NCBI RefSeq assembly: GCF_028583425.1
Contig: NC_072802.1
Coordinates: 17,989,926 to 18,053,925 of the forward strand
DNA length: 64,000 nucleotides
Direction: 5' to 3'
Source: Eublepharis macularius
Lineage: Eukaryota > Chordata > Lepidosauria > Squamata > Eublepharidae
Shown here: piece by piece, positions 31,150-42,599 of the stretch
How positions within the stretch are numbered: the first letter of the stretch is position 1
Layout: each line of letters begins with the position of its first letter
Notes under the pieces: model-generated
The model's database searches: none
What the model was told of the DNA's origin: nothing
The model's input: the letters and a program-made list of their open reading frames with translations, nothing else
Program-made: the position numbers and the translations under genes

Positions 31150-32080
31150 GTTTTCTAAGATGCTACAGGCAGGAATGTTCAGAAACATTGAAAATGGAGT
31201 GTTGATAGCAAAACATGGTGTAAGCAAGAATATTGGTAAAGCCATATCATTTGAAATTTGCTATGAGGCTCCCCCCCCCCTTCCATCTAACATTGTAATG
31301 CCATTTGCTGTTGTTTGATAAAGGGAGTTCACCTCGCATGCCTGCTTAGGAGAATGACAAGTTGTGATTCTTTGCTTTCATTTTGTCGAGAAACGTGGCT
31401 GAGCCACCATTTCATAGCCTACTAAAGTAGGCTGTCTTTGTTTCCATTGCACTTTGGTTGTCAGGAACAAAAGAGGAATGCGTAGGCACCCGGCCCTTTT
31501 CATTTGGGTGTGCAAGTGGGGCCAGTTTCAGCATGGAGCCCACCATTAAGAACCACTCCCCCATGATGCTGTTCTATGTGCTGTCCATGACATTTTACCC
31601 AGATGTTGAGCATCTTCTCCCCAACAGGGTCAAAGATCACTATAGATGAGCCGGGCTGATCAGGAGATAGTGTGTGAGATTAGGACAATATAATGGTGGG
31701 TGGAAGCTTTTAAATGTGACATTGACCATGTGTGAAGCACTGCTATGCGGATGTACACATGGTAGCCTCCATGTGTGTGTATATTCATGGGGGCTCAATG
31801 TTTTAATCACTCCCTTGCACTGGGGGCATGAAACACGAGTGTAACGTTTATCTACAATGCTGTTTTTCAGTTGTTTTAGACATTATCCCCAGTCTGAGCC
31901 TTCAGGGATAGAGCGGACTAAAAAATGGAATCATTGGACCCCACTTTTTAATATGAAAATTGATTGATTTGTGATTATCATTAGAGTAACAAAGAAGAGG
32001 GGCACACATAGAAAAGGTCAGGAATTAGGCATTGAAGGATTTCCCAGATATGGAGAAAAAATTGTATATTATTAACCTGC
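31150..32080. other. Gene-free stretch, nothing recognised
   Basis: No coding frame or repeat family was identified. Confidence 0.4.
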
Positions 32081-32088
32081 ATGTAGAA

Positions 32089-32305
32089 TAGGGTTGCCAG
32101 CTTCCAGCTGGAAAATTTCTAGAGATTTCGGGGATGGAGCAGGGGAGGGGAGGGGTTGGAGAGGGGATGTATCTCAGCTGGGTATAACGCCATACAGACC
32201 ACCTTCCATGGCAGCTATTTTCTCCAGAGAAACTGTTCTCTGTCACCTGGAGATCAGTTATAATTCCGGGAGATCTCCAGCCACCACCTGAAAGTTGGGA
32301 ACCCT
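32089..32305. mobile_element. hAT-like MITE, family 2 (reverse orientation)
   Basis: TAGGGTTGCCAG opens it and GGGAACCCTA closes it. The flanks ATGTAGAA and GTGCAGAA match at 6 of 8 positions, consistent with an aged duplication. Confidence 0.8.
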
Positions 32306-32344
32306 AGTGCAGAATCACAGAATGTCAAGGACAGTGCGAAGTTT

Positions 32345-32450
32345 CCTGTAGGCTAGTCTATAGTAGGAGAACAAAATTTTAAACAAGTAGTACCTTAGAG
32401 ACCAAGTGAGTGCCTGAAAAGTGAGCTTTGACTCACAAAGGACAGCAGAG
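32345..32450 (+). repeat. Decayed retroposon fragment
   Basis: ACAAAATTTTAAACAAGTAG, TACCTTAGAGACC and GTGAGCTTTGACTCACAAAG follow the order of the foldback retroposon body. Confidence 0.45.
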
Positions 32451-33110
32451 TGTTAGATGTGGAGAGAAGGAAGAAGGAGACCGGCCAGCTCAAGCCCTAT
32501 AGTATTCCGAAGGGAGAGATTACGGTTGGGGGGGTGTATCATGTAGATCACATCCCCTGGTCCAAAATTCTTCCTGGTCCAGGATGCTATAAAATTGTGA
32601 GGGCTCTTGCCTAATAAGAGGATTAATTGCCATCAGATGAAAGATGCTTTCGATATTCTCATTAATTGGACCTCTCCGGGGACTTTTTATGCTGCCGTCA
32701 ACACAGAGTCCCTAATAATTTGATGACATCCTGGAATTGGAGGAAGGGGTGTTTGTGAAATTGGGGTCAAGGATACACCCTCTGTGGTTCGCATCCCACA
32801 AACTCGGTGCCCTCCACCAACCCTCGGCCACAACACAGAACAGGAGACTTCATGGCTTGCCGTTCACCTAGCCCCAAACTTCCGCAGTCAGGGCAATTAC
32901 GCTGCAGTCGTGGACCCCTGAGGATCAAGCTAGGTGAGAGGGAAGCAAGCTATTTGCCTAGCCCTGGAACTCAGCAGATACCACATGGTAGGGAAGATGG
33001 AAATTCCCAACTCTTTATTCTCTTTCCTCCTTTAAACAATCTTCCATGCTCTGCCAACTTGTCAAAGAATAATGAACATGCTTTCGGTGTGTACAAAATG
33101 TACAAGGTTG
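32451..33110. other. Gene-free stretch
   Basis: A long frame crosses part of it (32807-33400), but it runs on into repeat DNA and has no recognisable domain. Confidence 0.4.
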
Positions 33111-33139
33111 TCATGCACAGCAGGGCCCATGTGGGAAGG

Positions 33140-33600
33140 ACTGGTTGCAGGCTTTGGGGGGCCCTGAGCAGAGAGTGCTCAGGGCCCCCCCCATGCCCCA
33201 AACTAGGCTCCCCTTCTCGTCCCCTCTACCCACGTTCTCCCACATGCCTGAATGACCTTCCTTTGCCCACTCACAAGCTCTCCTACCACGTGCAGTCACA
33301 ACTGCCCACACTGCCTGCGCGCCCTTTCCTGGATGGTGCTGGATGGTGGGGGCAGCTGGAAATGCCACTGCCAGGGCCACCAGGAGTGCTGACGCCTTGA
33401 GCACTGCCTTCTCCAGCTGCGCTAGGCAGCATATGCCACTGGGACCAGAGGAGACAAAGCACTCACAAGCAAGCAGGGAAAGGGAGGGAGTGCAGGTATC
33501 TGAGGGGACATGTGAGTCAGCAGCAGGGGGCCCCACCAGAAGCCACAGGCCCCGGGAGCTGCCCCCCCAGCCCCCACTATGTATTGATGCCAGCCCGGAA
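33140..33600. repeat. GC-rich interspersed repeat of uncertain class
   Basis: CAGGCTTTGGGGGGCCCTGA and a facing TCAGGGCCCCCCCC form a hairpin at the left end, as in the 8.5-kb copy. The right boundary is undefined. Confidence 0.35.
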
Positions 33601-33746
33601 TGAGGGCTTCCTCCCAGCAAGCTTTTAAATTAGCATTCTGCAAGAATGATGGCACTTTTTCAGTAAACTCCATTTCACCTTTAGTAAGAAGTCACAACAG
33701 GCTTGAAAGAAGCTTACATTTATGGAATACACATGTTGTAAGAACA

Positions 33747-33964
33747 TAGGGCTCCCAACCTCTAGGTGGTGCCTGGAGATCTCCGGGAAGTACAAGTGTT
33801 CTCCAGCTGACAGAGATCAGTTTGCCCGGAGAAGATGGCTGCCTCGGGAGGTGAACTCTGTGGCATTATACCCTGCTGAGGTTTCTCCCTCCCTAAACCT
33901 CACCCTTCCCAGGCTCCACCCCCCAGATCTCCAGGAATTGCCCAACCCAGAGCTGGCAACCCCA
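33747..33964. mobile_element. hAT-like MITE, family 2
   Basis: The exact 8-bp duplication TAAGAACA lies at 33739-33746 and 33965-33972. The left end is TAGGGCTCCCAACC and the right end GAGCTGGCAACCCCA. Confidence 0.88.
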
Positions 33965-33965
33965 T

Positions 33966-34560
33966 AAGAACATGTTAAAAGCCCTGCAGGATCGGCCCAA
34001 AGGCCCTTCTGGCCCAGAGCCCTGCTTCTCACAGGGGCCAACCAGATAGATCAGAAAGTCCAAATGAGGAGCAGGAAGGCAGCGGCCTCCCATTTCCTTC
34101 AAAAACTGGTGTTCAGAGCAGGGCTTTTTTTCTGGGAAAAGAGGGGGTGGAACGCAGGACTGCACAATGACATCACTTTGGGTCAGCTGGAACAAGGGGG
34201 GAGTTTTTTAAAGTTTAAATCGCCCTCGGCGAAAATGGTCCTCCGCACCGATAATCTCAACTCCCCTCTGTCTGGAGATCAGGGGGCGGGGCCACCAGCC
34301 ATGTGACCATTTTCAAGAGGTGCCGGAACTCTGTTCCACCGCGTTCCTGCTGAAAAAAAGCCCTGGTTCAGAGGTAGACTAACTTTGAAGGTGGAGGTTC
34401 TGCTTAGCCACCGTGGCTAATGGCAATTGATCGCCTTTTCTTAGATGAGTTTGTCTTCTCTCCTTTTAAAGCCATCTAAACTAGTGTCTATTCCTTCACC
34501 CTGAAGCAGTGAATTCCATATGTTAATCTTGCATCACGTACAGAAGTCCTTTCTTTGGCT
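33966..34560 (+). repeat. AAGAACATGTTAAAAGCCCTG-type interspersed repeat, split by a MITE
   Basis: The 5' part (AAAAGCCCTGCAGGATCGG to about 34118) and the 3' part (ATCGCCTTTTCTTAGATGAG to CAGAAGTCCTTTCTTTGGC) belong to one common reptile repeat. A family 1 MITE separates them. Fragments of the same repeat occur near 35.8, 48.65 and 53.3 kb. Confidence 0.6.
34119..34365. mobile_element. hAT-like MITE, family 1 (internally reduced long form)
   Basis: The exact 8-bp duplication GTTCAGAG lies at 34111-34118 and 34366-34373. The left arm of the palindromic core is mostly missing. Confidence 0.92.
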
Positions 34561-34834
34561 CATCCTTATGCCGATAGAGGCAGATTTATGCACAAGCTAA
34601 GTAAGTTACTGCTTAGGGACTCCATTTTATTAATACACTTTTCTTTTGGTAATGCTATGGGGCCTCTAAAACTTGGCAGAGTTTAGGACCTCAGCATCTC
34701 TCAGTCTGGCCCTGATCAACTTCATTGGCTGACGCTGAGTTCCAGGATTATGAGAGCAGGAAAAAAAGTTCTCTCCCAGGCCACTTTTCTCCATGCCGAG
34801 CATTGTTTTCCAAGCCTCTTCCCATTTGACATAA

Positions 34835-35045
34835 AAAGCCTGAAGAATTGTTCTATAATTGATTTTATGATGAACTGTTGTTTTATGAATTAAGATTTGT
34901 ATTATATTTTTATAACTGCTGTACCTTGCCCAGAGCCCGCTTGCGGGAAGGGCAGGTTAGAAATGTAATTAATAATAGTAATAGTAATAGTAATAGTAAT
35001 AGTAATAGTAATAGTAATAGTAATAGTAATAGTAATAGTAGTAGT
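34835..35045 (+). repeat. LINE/SINE 3' tail with (TAATAG)n microsatellite
   Basis: GCCCGCTTGCGGGAAGGGCA followed by GGTTAGAAATGTAATTAATA resembles the 3' end of squamate CR1/L2-like LINEs. It runs into about 13 TAATAG units at 34967-35045. Confidence 0.65.
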
Positions 35046-35134
35046 AATCTATCTTATGAGATTGTTGTGAGAAAAAGCACAATGTAGCTTAGGAAGAACA
35101 CTCAGTGCAAAAATAAGAACCAGTAATATGGATT

Positions 35135-35275
35135 AGATCCAGAGGAGTTAGCCGTGTTAGTCTGTAGTAGCAAAATCAAAAAGAGTCCAGTAGCACCTTT
35201 AAGACTAACCAATTAAGCTTATGCTATAATAAAATTGGTTAGTCTTAAAGATGCTACTGGACTCTTTTTGATTTT
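35135..35275 (+). mobile_element. Foldback retroposon, copy C (early fold)
   Basis: The exact 13-bp target duplication AGTAATATGGATT lies at 35122-35134 and 35276-35288. The head AGATCCAGAGGAGTTAGCCG is at the left. The arms share the spacer AAAATCAAAAAGAG exactly. The palindrome turns at AATT, much earlier than in copies A and B, so the left arm lacks the internal half present on the right. Confidence 0.8.
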
Positions 35276-35784
35276 AGTAATATGGATTGAAACTTGATAA
35301 CCAACAGCAGACGATCGTGGAACTCCAGTAGTTACGAAATGACTTTCACATGCTAGATGAAGCGGCCATTTGTGCTGACAAAACTCCTGTGGCTTCAATT
35401 GCGGTTAAGAGCCAAAAATTCAATAGATGCAGTTTTGCCTGTTCTTGCATCATCTTGTTGGAGAAACTGTCCCTGTTGAGTTTCTGTCTGTTGTGCAATG
35501 TTTAACACGAACTCAACTCTTTCCTCTTCACTCCCCTGGGGAACCCTCACCTTGGATTCACCTCTGTGAGTCTTAAGAGATACCGTTGTGAATTATTAAG
35601 CAACTGTCTTTGGTGACTCATGGAATAAGCAGCTATAAATTCTGCGCTCCACTCGCTCGCTCTCTTTTCTAAGGGCCAAACTACTCCCGTCTCTTGGCTT
35701 TTACCAAGGTCTAAAACTGCAAATGTCAATATCCATTCGGCAACATAACATTCCAACAGCAAGAATCACAGCAAAGCAGCTATC

Positions 35785-35930
35785 ACACTCAACAGCAAAG
35801 TTTAAGGACTGTCACTTAGAATACAGGAGCAACTGTGGTTCATCTAGTCCTGCATCCTCTTTCACACAGCGGCCAACCAGATACTACCAGAGAGCCAACA
35901 CAGGGCAGGCCTCCCTTAGGTTTGTTTAGT
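35785..35930 (+). repeat. Fragment of the 33.97-kb interspersed repeat family
   Basis: TTCATCTAGTCCTGCATCC and CAGCGGCCAACCAGATAC are diagnostic. Confidence 0.5.
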
Positions 35931-35937
35931 TGCTGTT

Positions 35938-36180
35938 GTTTAGTTGCTGCTGTAGCACAGTGGATAAGTGGTTCGGCTGCAAATCAGCACTCTACTGGTT
36001 CAAATCCCACTACTGCCATGAGCTCAGCAGGTGGGCTTGGGTAAGCCACTCCTCTCAGCCCGAGCTCCCCAGCTGTATTGTGGGGATAATAATAACACTA
36101 ACTTGCCCACCGCTCTGAGTGAGGCACTAATCTGTCTAGAAGAGTGGTATATGAGCGCAGTTATTATTATGTTATTTCAT
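35938..36180 (+). repeat. tRNA-derived SINE (GCTCAGCAGGTGG type)
   Basis: It carries GCTGCTGTAGCACAGTGGAT and a GGTTCAAATCCC B-box. The GTAAGCCACTCCTCTCAGCC body and an ATTATTATG tail complete it. It is the fullest of two copies. Confidence 0.82.
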
Positions 36181-36690
36181 TTCTACTGTGCCTTTCTCCC
36201 CAATGTGGAGAAAGCATAAAGCAGTTTACATTGGTCTTCTATCCTCCATTTTATCCTCACAACATCCCTGTGAAGTAGGGTAGGCTGAAAGTATGTGAAT
36301 TGCAGGGTTACCAGGTCCCATTACCCTCTCAGTGGGAAGGGGTACCTAGCACTCACCTTCTCTTTGCTCCACGTGCGCACCTGCATGATAATGGTACTTT
36401 CAGTGATGTCACTTCCAGGTGATGTCATCGTGCAGGTGTGGGAGTGCGCATGCTCTCTCAGGAGTGACATCACTGCGCCACCACAGAGCGCTCCCGAGAG
36501 GCCTGTTCCCAGACCCTCTGCTGCCAGCCAGTGAGTGGAGGTTGGGCCAGAGGATGGGAGTAGAGGATCCCTAGTGACTTGGCCCAAGGTCACCCAGCAA
36601 GCTTCCATGGCAGAGTGGGGATTCAGGCCCAGGTCTCCTAGATTGTAGTTCAGTTCTCTAACCAATACACTACACTGGTTCTCTAGACGT
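36181..36690 (-). repeat. Sauria-type SINE split by a MITE
   Basis: The tail half (36181-36302, TTTATCCTCACAACATCCC) and the head half (36576-36690, ending CCAATACACTACACTGG) are in order on the minus strand. The 36303 element lies between them. Confidence 0.78.
36303..36575. mobile_element. hAT-like MITE, family 3 (CRE-motif family)
   Basis: It starts CAGGGTTACCAGGTCCC and ends GGATCCCTA. The flanks GTGAATTG and GTGACTTG match at 7 of 8. The core has GATGTCACTTCCAGGTGATG, a near-palindromic CRE-like pair. Confidence 0.75.
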
Positions 36691-37487
36691 TGCCGGCTGG
36701 CACTGGTTTTCAGAAGTTTACTGCCTCTGGACGTGGAAGCTCCCTTTAGTAACTGTGGCTTGCAGCTGCAGATAAATGCATTCTCCATGAATCTTGTCAA
36801 GCTCTCCTTGCTAATAACCATCATTAGATCCTGTGAGAGTGAATTCCTGAAGTTAATTATGGGTTGTAGGTAAATACAATGTAAGGAACAAGAACAGGGT
36901 GTGGGAGAAAATGGTGTATGGGAGGAAAGTCATAAAGAATATAGGGGACACAAAGCCTTGCCCTGCAAGAGAGAAGCTACATGAGACACACCACACATGT
37001 TAATCGTGTGTCAGTTTCCTGCAAGTTTCCATGGGAAGTGTAGTCAGAAAGAACGGCCGCTCAATGTGATTCTCTGCCAGGGAGAAGAGGGAGAGAATCC
37101 CTCCCACCATTCTGCTGGTGCCATTGAAGCTGAGGACCATATTGAGGTGGGCAGCCCAGGAAGCCAGTAGCCAGCCCCCCGCATGCCCGCCTCGCCATGT
37201 GGTGGTGGTGCTCAGCGCTCCCTCCTCCTCCTGCCCCAGCCAGAAGTGCTTGCGGCAGCCTCAGCCACCAGCTCCCGCTCGGGGACTGAGCAAACACTCT
37301 GCTGCCTCTCTAGGACCACGGGTTAGAGCATAGGCCACTCGGCTCTCTCTGGCTGCTGCCACCGCGCTCTGCAAGGAGGGAGGAGAAAAGAGAAGGGAAG
37401 AGATGGGAATGGCATCCACAGATAATGTTTCCGGCTCCTCTTGCTGCATTGCTTCCCGCGGTCCTCCTCTTTTCTCTGTTGTGTGAC
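36691..37487. other. Gene-free stretch, GC-rich in its second half
   Basis: 37060-37380 is GC-rich and CpG-bearing but gives no convincing exon. Nothing was recognised. Confidence 0.35.
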
Positions 37488-37748
37488 CAGGGCTTTTTTT
37501 CAGCAGGAACGCGGTGGAACGGCGTTCCGGAACCTCTTGAAAATGGTCACATGGCTGGTGGCCCCGCCCCCTGATCTCCAGACAGAGGGGAGTTGAGATT
37601 GCCCTCTGCACCACTGAGCTGCACGGAGGGCAATCTCAACTCCCCTCTGTGTGGAGATCAGGGGGCGGGGCCACCAGCCATGTGACCATTTTCTCCGAGG
37701 GCAACCCACTGAGTTCCACCACCTCTTTCCCCAGAAAAAAAATCCCTT
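37488..37748. mobile_element. hAT-like MITE, family 1 (short form)
   Basis: The ends are CAGGGC and TCCCTT. The flanks TGTGTGAC and CATGTGAC match at 6 of 8, and the palindromic core is intact. Confidence 0.88.
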
Positions 37749-38450
37749 CATGTGACTATACAAAAAAGGGCAGATGTGTTGGCAATTTGGGCAGCCTCCT
37801 GCTGCCTGCAACCCCTCTTTCCCTCACAGTAACGCTAAAGCCCTGCTCAACAGGGAAAAGGAAAAAAAACACCTTCAAAGGGCTAAAAAGTGGCAAGCGG
37901 CCCCATGTCATTTTGAAAGTGGATGCTACACCCACAGTCACCCCACAGTTTCACCATTAAATGAGAGAACCTGAGGGGGTTTTTCCCTCTGAATTAAAGC
38001 AGAGGGTAAGAAAGGCTGAGAAGTTATTTGGTTACCCCTGCCTACTAGGGGAGGGGGTTTACTTCTGCCTTGCAAGGAAAAATCCCACATGGAAGCCGCT
38101 GTACACACTGACAACAGTCTTTGTAATGCTTAATATCTGCAGAACTTAAAATAAACTTAAAGAACCCCCACAAGCTTATTATAGTACTTTGCTGGATTTT
38201 CCATTGTCTCTCTTTCTACAAGGCCTGTATTTATTTTTAACTACAAGAGGTATTGTTTGAAATTTCCAGACTGGCAGTTGTTCACATCGTTTTTCATTTT
38301 GATCATGGAGAACATGCTTACTCAGAATTCCACAAGGGTGTTTTACAAGAGACTTAACGATGCATAGTGGTTAGAGCGTTAGACTAAGAACAGGGAGAAC
38401 TTGGTTCAACCCACCCACCCCACCCTCAGCATTTGTGTATGTACCTACAA
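37749..38450. other. Gene-free stretch
   Basis: A SINE head-like GCATAGTGGTTAGAGCGTTA occurs near 38363. Otherwise nothing was recognised. Confidence 0.4.
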
Positions 38451-38646
38451 GGGCCAAACTAGATGTGGTGGCATCCTCATGGCACCCACAAGGATGTTGC
38501 TGCCATTTTAAAGTTGTTTAAAAATGTCATGAGGGCTCAATCCTGATTCAGCCTGCAGTTTGCTAGGCTGAGGTGTTCTTGCCCCCCCCGCCCCCGTCCC
38601 CGCACATGCCTTTTAAATTGTCAAAAAAGCCACACCGCCACCAGCC

Positions 38647-39411
38647 ACCTGCTGAGAATTGCCAGGTCCCTTGAGGCCCCTGGTGGGAGCCTGGGAGCCT
38701 GGCATTTACCCTGCAGTGGCTCCAGCGTCCTCCCTCACGCACGTGCCCCCTGGCATACGTGATAAGGTCACTTCCAGGAAGTGACATCATCACACGAGTC
38801 AAAGGGCAGCCCGGGAGTGCTCCCACACTCGCCAAATGGCTGAATCCCCCCCCCATGGGCCTGATTTGGCCCAAAATGGGCCTGTTGTGGGATGTGGGAG
38901 CATGCCGCGGTGGGGTGCGGGGGCGTGCTGTGCCACCCGAGGGTGCACCATGCTGCCAGGGGGGTGCCCCGGGACATGCCCCCCCACTGGCCTGGTAAGT
39001 GGGGGAAGAGGGGAGGTGGGAGCAGCAGATCCCCCGCCTTGGGCGGGGGAATTGCAAGCCTACACCTGCTGGTTAGGGATCCCATTCCCCTAGTGGGAGC
39101 AGGGGATCCCCAGCTTTCATCCTCCACCCCCTGCCACCACTCACCTGGCCTGTGAGGAGGAAAAGCACGGGAACAGGCCTCCCAGGCATATTCTAGGGGC
39201 AGCTCCCCTAGCGTGCTCCCATGCTTCACCACAGGCCAATTTTTGCACCAAACGGGTCCACACCAAAGCACTTCATGGAAGTGACATCATCGTGCTGGCG
39301 TGGGAGCGCACATGCCCTATGTGTACATGGAAGGAGCATCATGGGAGAAGGAGTAAGGTAAGCACTGGGTCCCCACCTCCGCTGGGAGGCTAGGGGGACC
39401 TGGTAACCCTA
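38647..39411. mobile_element. hAT-like family 3, long and rearranged
   Basis: It starts near GCCAGGTCCCTTGAGG and ends GGGGGACCTGGTAACCCTA. Two TGACATCATC blocks (38781, 39282) and a repeated AGGGGATCCC suggest two overlapping copies. Confidence 0.55.
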
Positions 39412-39414
39412 CTT

Positions 39415-39880
39415 CTGGTGGTTCCGGGCCCCAAGATAGCTCATCTAGCCTCAACCAGAGACTGGGCCTTTTCGGTCCTGGCACCGGCCTGGTGGAACTC
39501 TCTGTCTGCTGAATCTTGGGTCCAGTGAGACTTGCTATCCTTCAGCTGGGTCTGTAAGACAGAGATGTTCTGGCAGGCATATGGCTGAGGTTGCGGTACG
39601 GGCTCTTTTGCCAGTCTCTTGTTGAGAGGAGAAGTGTAACCCCCTCGCCCAGTTCGTCTCTGACTCCTTTACTGTTGTTTTACCATCTCTGATCCCTCAG
39701 GATGTATTGGCTTAGATTGAGCATCATAGGCTGCCGTGTAGAGCTGTTTCCGTTTTTACTGAACAGTATGTTTTACTGTAATTTTAATGTGGTTATATTA
39801 TATGATGTCATCCACTCTGAGCCTGTTCGCGGGGAGAGCGGACAATAAATTTAATCAATCAATCAATGAATCAATCTCGT
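39415..39880 (+). mobile_element. CR1/L2-type LINE 3' end with (AATC)n tail
   Basis: Fragments of the reverse transcriptase C-terminus (AGCCTCAACCAGAGACTGGG region, GTGGAACTCTCTGTCTGCTG) are followed by a UTR. The end GCCTGTTCGCGGGGAGAGCG precedes GACAATAAATTTAATCAATC. Confidence 0.75.
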
Positions 39881-39950
39881 GGTGATGGGGAGAAATTTTA
39901 AATGTCTTTAAAATTGCTGTCATGAAGAGGCCCTCACATCTAGTTGGCCC

Positions 39951-40407
39951 TAAGTTTCTTCAAATATACCAACTTATAAGATTTTCCTCCATAGCTCAGA
40001 GATGCCTTGTTCCAAGGAGGAAAAGATTATAGCATCTCTCCCACCCAGTGCTGTTATTCTTGATAAGACTATCCCAAAAGCTAATTTTGCAGAGGGAAAA
40101 AAATGTCATTTCAAATGTCATTTTTTTGTCAAACCAAAAAGAAATCATTTGTGGAGGTCACTGGGACAGCCTAGTTTACCTCACATACTTGTGAGGATAT
40201 AATGGAGAAAGGGAGAACCATGGATACTACCCTGAGACCCATGGAGACAGGATGGGATAAAATGTGTAATCAAATCATATTTCTTTTCTGCATGAAAGCA
40301 CTCAAACCTATCCAGAAACATGTGGAGAAACCTCAGTGTGATTTTTTTCTCCCTCTCCCCACCATTTCCCTCACACACATGCACAAAGAAACACAATATA
40401 TGTAACT
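39951..40407. other. Gene-free stretch, nothing recognised
   Basis: No gene or repeat was identified. Confidence 0.35.
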
Positions 40408-40415
40408 GTTGTTAT

Positions 40416-40669
40416 CAGGGCTTTTTTCTGGGAAAAGAGGTGGTGGAACTCAGTGGGTTGCCCTTGGAGAAAATGGTCACATAGCTGGTGGCCCCGCCCC
40501 CTGATCTCCAGAGGGAGTTGAGATTGCCCTCTGAGCCACTCCAGCGGTGCGGAGGGCAATCTCAACTCCCCTCTGTCTGGAGATCGGGGGCGGGTCCACC
40601 AGCCATGTGACCATTTTCAAGAGGTGCTGGAACTCCGTTCCACCGCCTTCCCGCTGAAAAAAAGCCCTG
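40416..40669. mobile_element. hAT-like MITE, family 1 (short form)
   Basis: The exact 8-bp duplication GTTGTTAT lies at 40408-40415 and 40670-40677. The ends are CAGGGC and GCCCTG. Confidence 0.93.
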
Positions 40670-40974
40670 GTTGTTATAAACACCTCACTTTCCCAAGTGG
40701 TGAGGCCTTCCAAGAACTAGTGCTTCCCAGGTCAGTCCCTGTTGGAAGAGAGAGCTCTAGAGGCTTAGGGCACTTCTGAGGTAATTGCTTTATTAATAAC
40801 CTGTCTCTCGGGCAGTGATCCTCAGGTTGGCACCCATGAGTGCCGAGGTACCGTGGTGCCCACTAACGTATTCCCTGTTGTCCATTTCCTTCTTTTCCAA
40901 AGCAAAGAGTGAATCCTGTTTGTCTCCACCTCACTGGAGCAGGATTTGCTTCATCAGAAGACCCCACAAGGCAT

Positions 40975-41538
40975 AGAGTTGCCCGTTGTGGGTTGAGAAA
41001 TTCTTGGAGATTAGGGAGTGGAGCCTGGGTAGGGCAGACCTTGGGGAGGGGAGGGACCTTATCAGGTTATCTAATGCCATAGATTCTGTTAGAGCGAGTG
41101 TAAAACAATGCTGCGGAATAACCGCCGAGCTGGTTAGAGAGGCAAAAGCTTTATTTGAGGAAGTTACATACTTGAGGGAAAGAGGGAGAGAGATCCTAGC
41201 TATCTGACTACATCTTGCAGAGAGAGAGAAGAAGTGTGGCAGGAGAGAGAAGAAGCAGGATATTGCCCTGGTTAACCCAATAGGAGACAAGACAAGGAAA
41301 TGACCCCCAGGAAACAAGAGAGGTGCTATTCTCACTGTCCTAACTAAGTGATCCTTGCTGCCCCCTGCATGGTAGGCTCTTCTTCCTTCTTGCTGCTGCA
41401 GTACACCAGACATTGCTATTTCTAACAGATTCCACCTTCCCAAGCAACCATTTCTCAAGGGAAACTGATCTTTGTAGTCTGGAGATCAGTTGTTACTCCG
41501 GGAAATCTCCAGGCCCCACCTGGAGGTTGGCAACACTA
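40975..41538. mobile_element. hAT-like MITE, family 2, interrupted by a solo LTR
   Basis: The left piece (40975-41096) and right piece (41428-41538, ending TTGGCAACACTA) join in family order around the LTR. Removing the LTR restores the family spacing. Confidence 0.8.
41097..41427 (-). mobile_element. Solo LTR fossil
   Basis: It begins TGTTAGA and ends TCTAACA. The exact 5-bp duplication GATTC lies at 41092-41096 and 41428-41432. On the minus strand an AATAAA precedes a GCTTTTGCC-type R/U5-like end. These are hallmarks of a retroviral or LTR-retrotransposon LTR left by recombination. It is broken in the sense that no internal region remains. It is younger than the MITE it sits in. Confidence 0.85.
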
Positions 41539-42199
41539 GGTGCCACATTGGGGAAGAGCCACAGGTGGCATATGTTAAGGAGCCACGTGTGGCTCCCAAG
41601 CCACTGAGTGAGTATCACTGCTCTAACGATGACACCACCCTGGTTCTCAAGGCTGTTGAGTAAACTCCGCATTCATGGGAGAAGACAGGAACTGATAAAG
41701 AACAGGAAGCCGAGTTAGGAATAATCAGAATATTCAGGTTTCAGGGAAGTCAATATTGGGATTCCCCCAGTGCTCTGAATCCGTACTTCTGCTGTTGAAG
41801 ATCTGAAAATGATCTGGAGTTGGAGGTCGTCAGTGTGCAGATGACACATTATTCAAGATCGTGAACCCTGTGAAGGCTGTGAGGAGCTCCAAAGGACTTC
41901 TCCAAAGTGGGTGAATGAGCAAGCCACCAAGTGATAAATGAGATTTAATGGGTTGCATCCAGGTCAGCGTTTTAACAGAAGCAAGTTCTTCTGCTCACAG
42001 ACTGCAACTTTTGCAGCTGCCCCTCCGGTGCCTGAAAAGCCCCCTCAAATCTGCTTCTGGGTGCGGAGAGATCCCCAGGAACAAGATTTCAGGGGGCATG
42101 TTGGGCTGCTGCAAGGGTAGGGTGGGGGGCTGCTGCAAATATGTTTCATGAGTAGAAGTCCTTGCACCTGCAGAAACGCTGCATTGAATCCAACCCAAT

Positions 42200-42285
42200 A
42201 TATGTAAGTACATATTTATTAAGGTATTTATACCCCACCTTTCCCTTGGGGCTCAAAGTAGCTTACAATGCCAAAAAAAGGAAAA
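42200..42285 (-). repeat. SINE tail fragment
   Basis: GTATTTATACCCCACCTTTC and GGGCTCAAAGTAGCTTACAA match the complement of a Sauria-type tail. Confidence 0.55.
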
Positions 42286-42599
42286 AAACCCACAAGAAAA
42301 CGCCTGCAGCTTCAACCTTCAAATGGCCCCCAGTGCCTCCTAGAAATGTCTGATGATGGTTTCCCCCTCACCTCTGCAGGGAGCCTATTGCATAAGATGG
42401 GAGCCAATATAGAACAGGTCTGTAGTGGTTGCCAAGGGGGGCATTTAAGTGAGTGAACAACTAGAAGCTGACAACCAGAAGACCATAGCTGACACGTGGG
42501 AGCATATGGGGAGCAATATTTGGGCCCTGGGACATGAATGGCTTTCATGGCCATAATCGGCACCTTGAACTTGGAAACAAACCAGTAGCTAGGGTTGCC

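Larger units (their letters stand above)
38451..39950. mobile_element. Composite: GGGCCAAACTAGATGTG-ended element with two insertions
   Basis: GGGCCAAACTAGATGTGG at the left is mirrored by CACATCTAGTTGGCCC at the right, with flanks CAA and TAA. The ends resemble the 11.9-kb palindromic family. The interior is occupied by a family 3 MITE and a LINE 3' end, so the original element was only about 270 bp. Confidence 0.6.

Noticed and set aside
32807-33400. 197-residue plus-strand frame
   Set aside because: No domain or family signature is visible, the composition is Pro/Ser/Leu-biased, and the second half lies in a GC-rich repeat.
38563-39271. Long frames on both strands in a GC-rich segment
   Set aside because: They correspond to the family 3 hAT-like element. 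No conserved protein motif is present.
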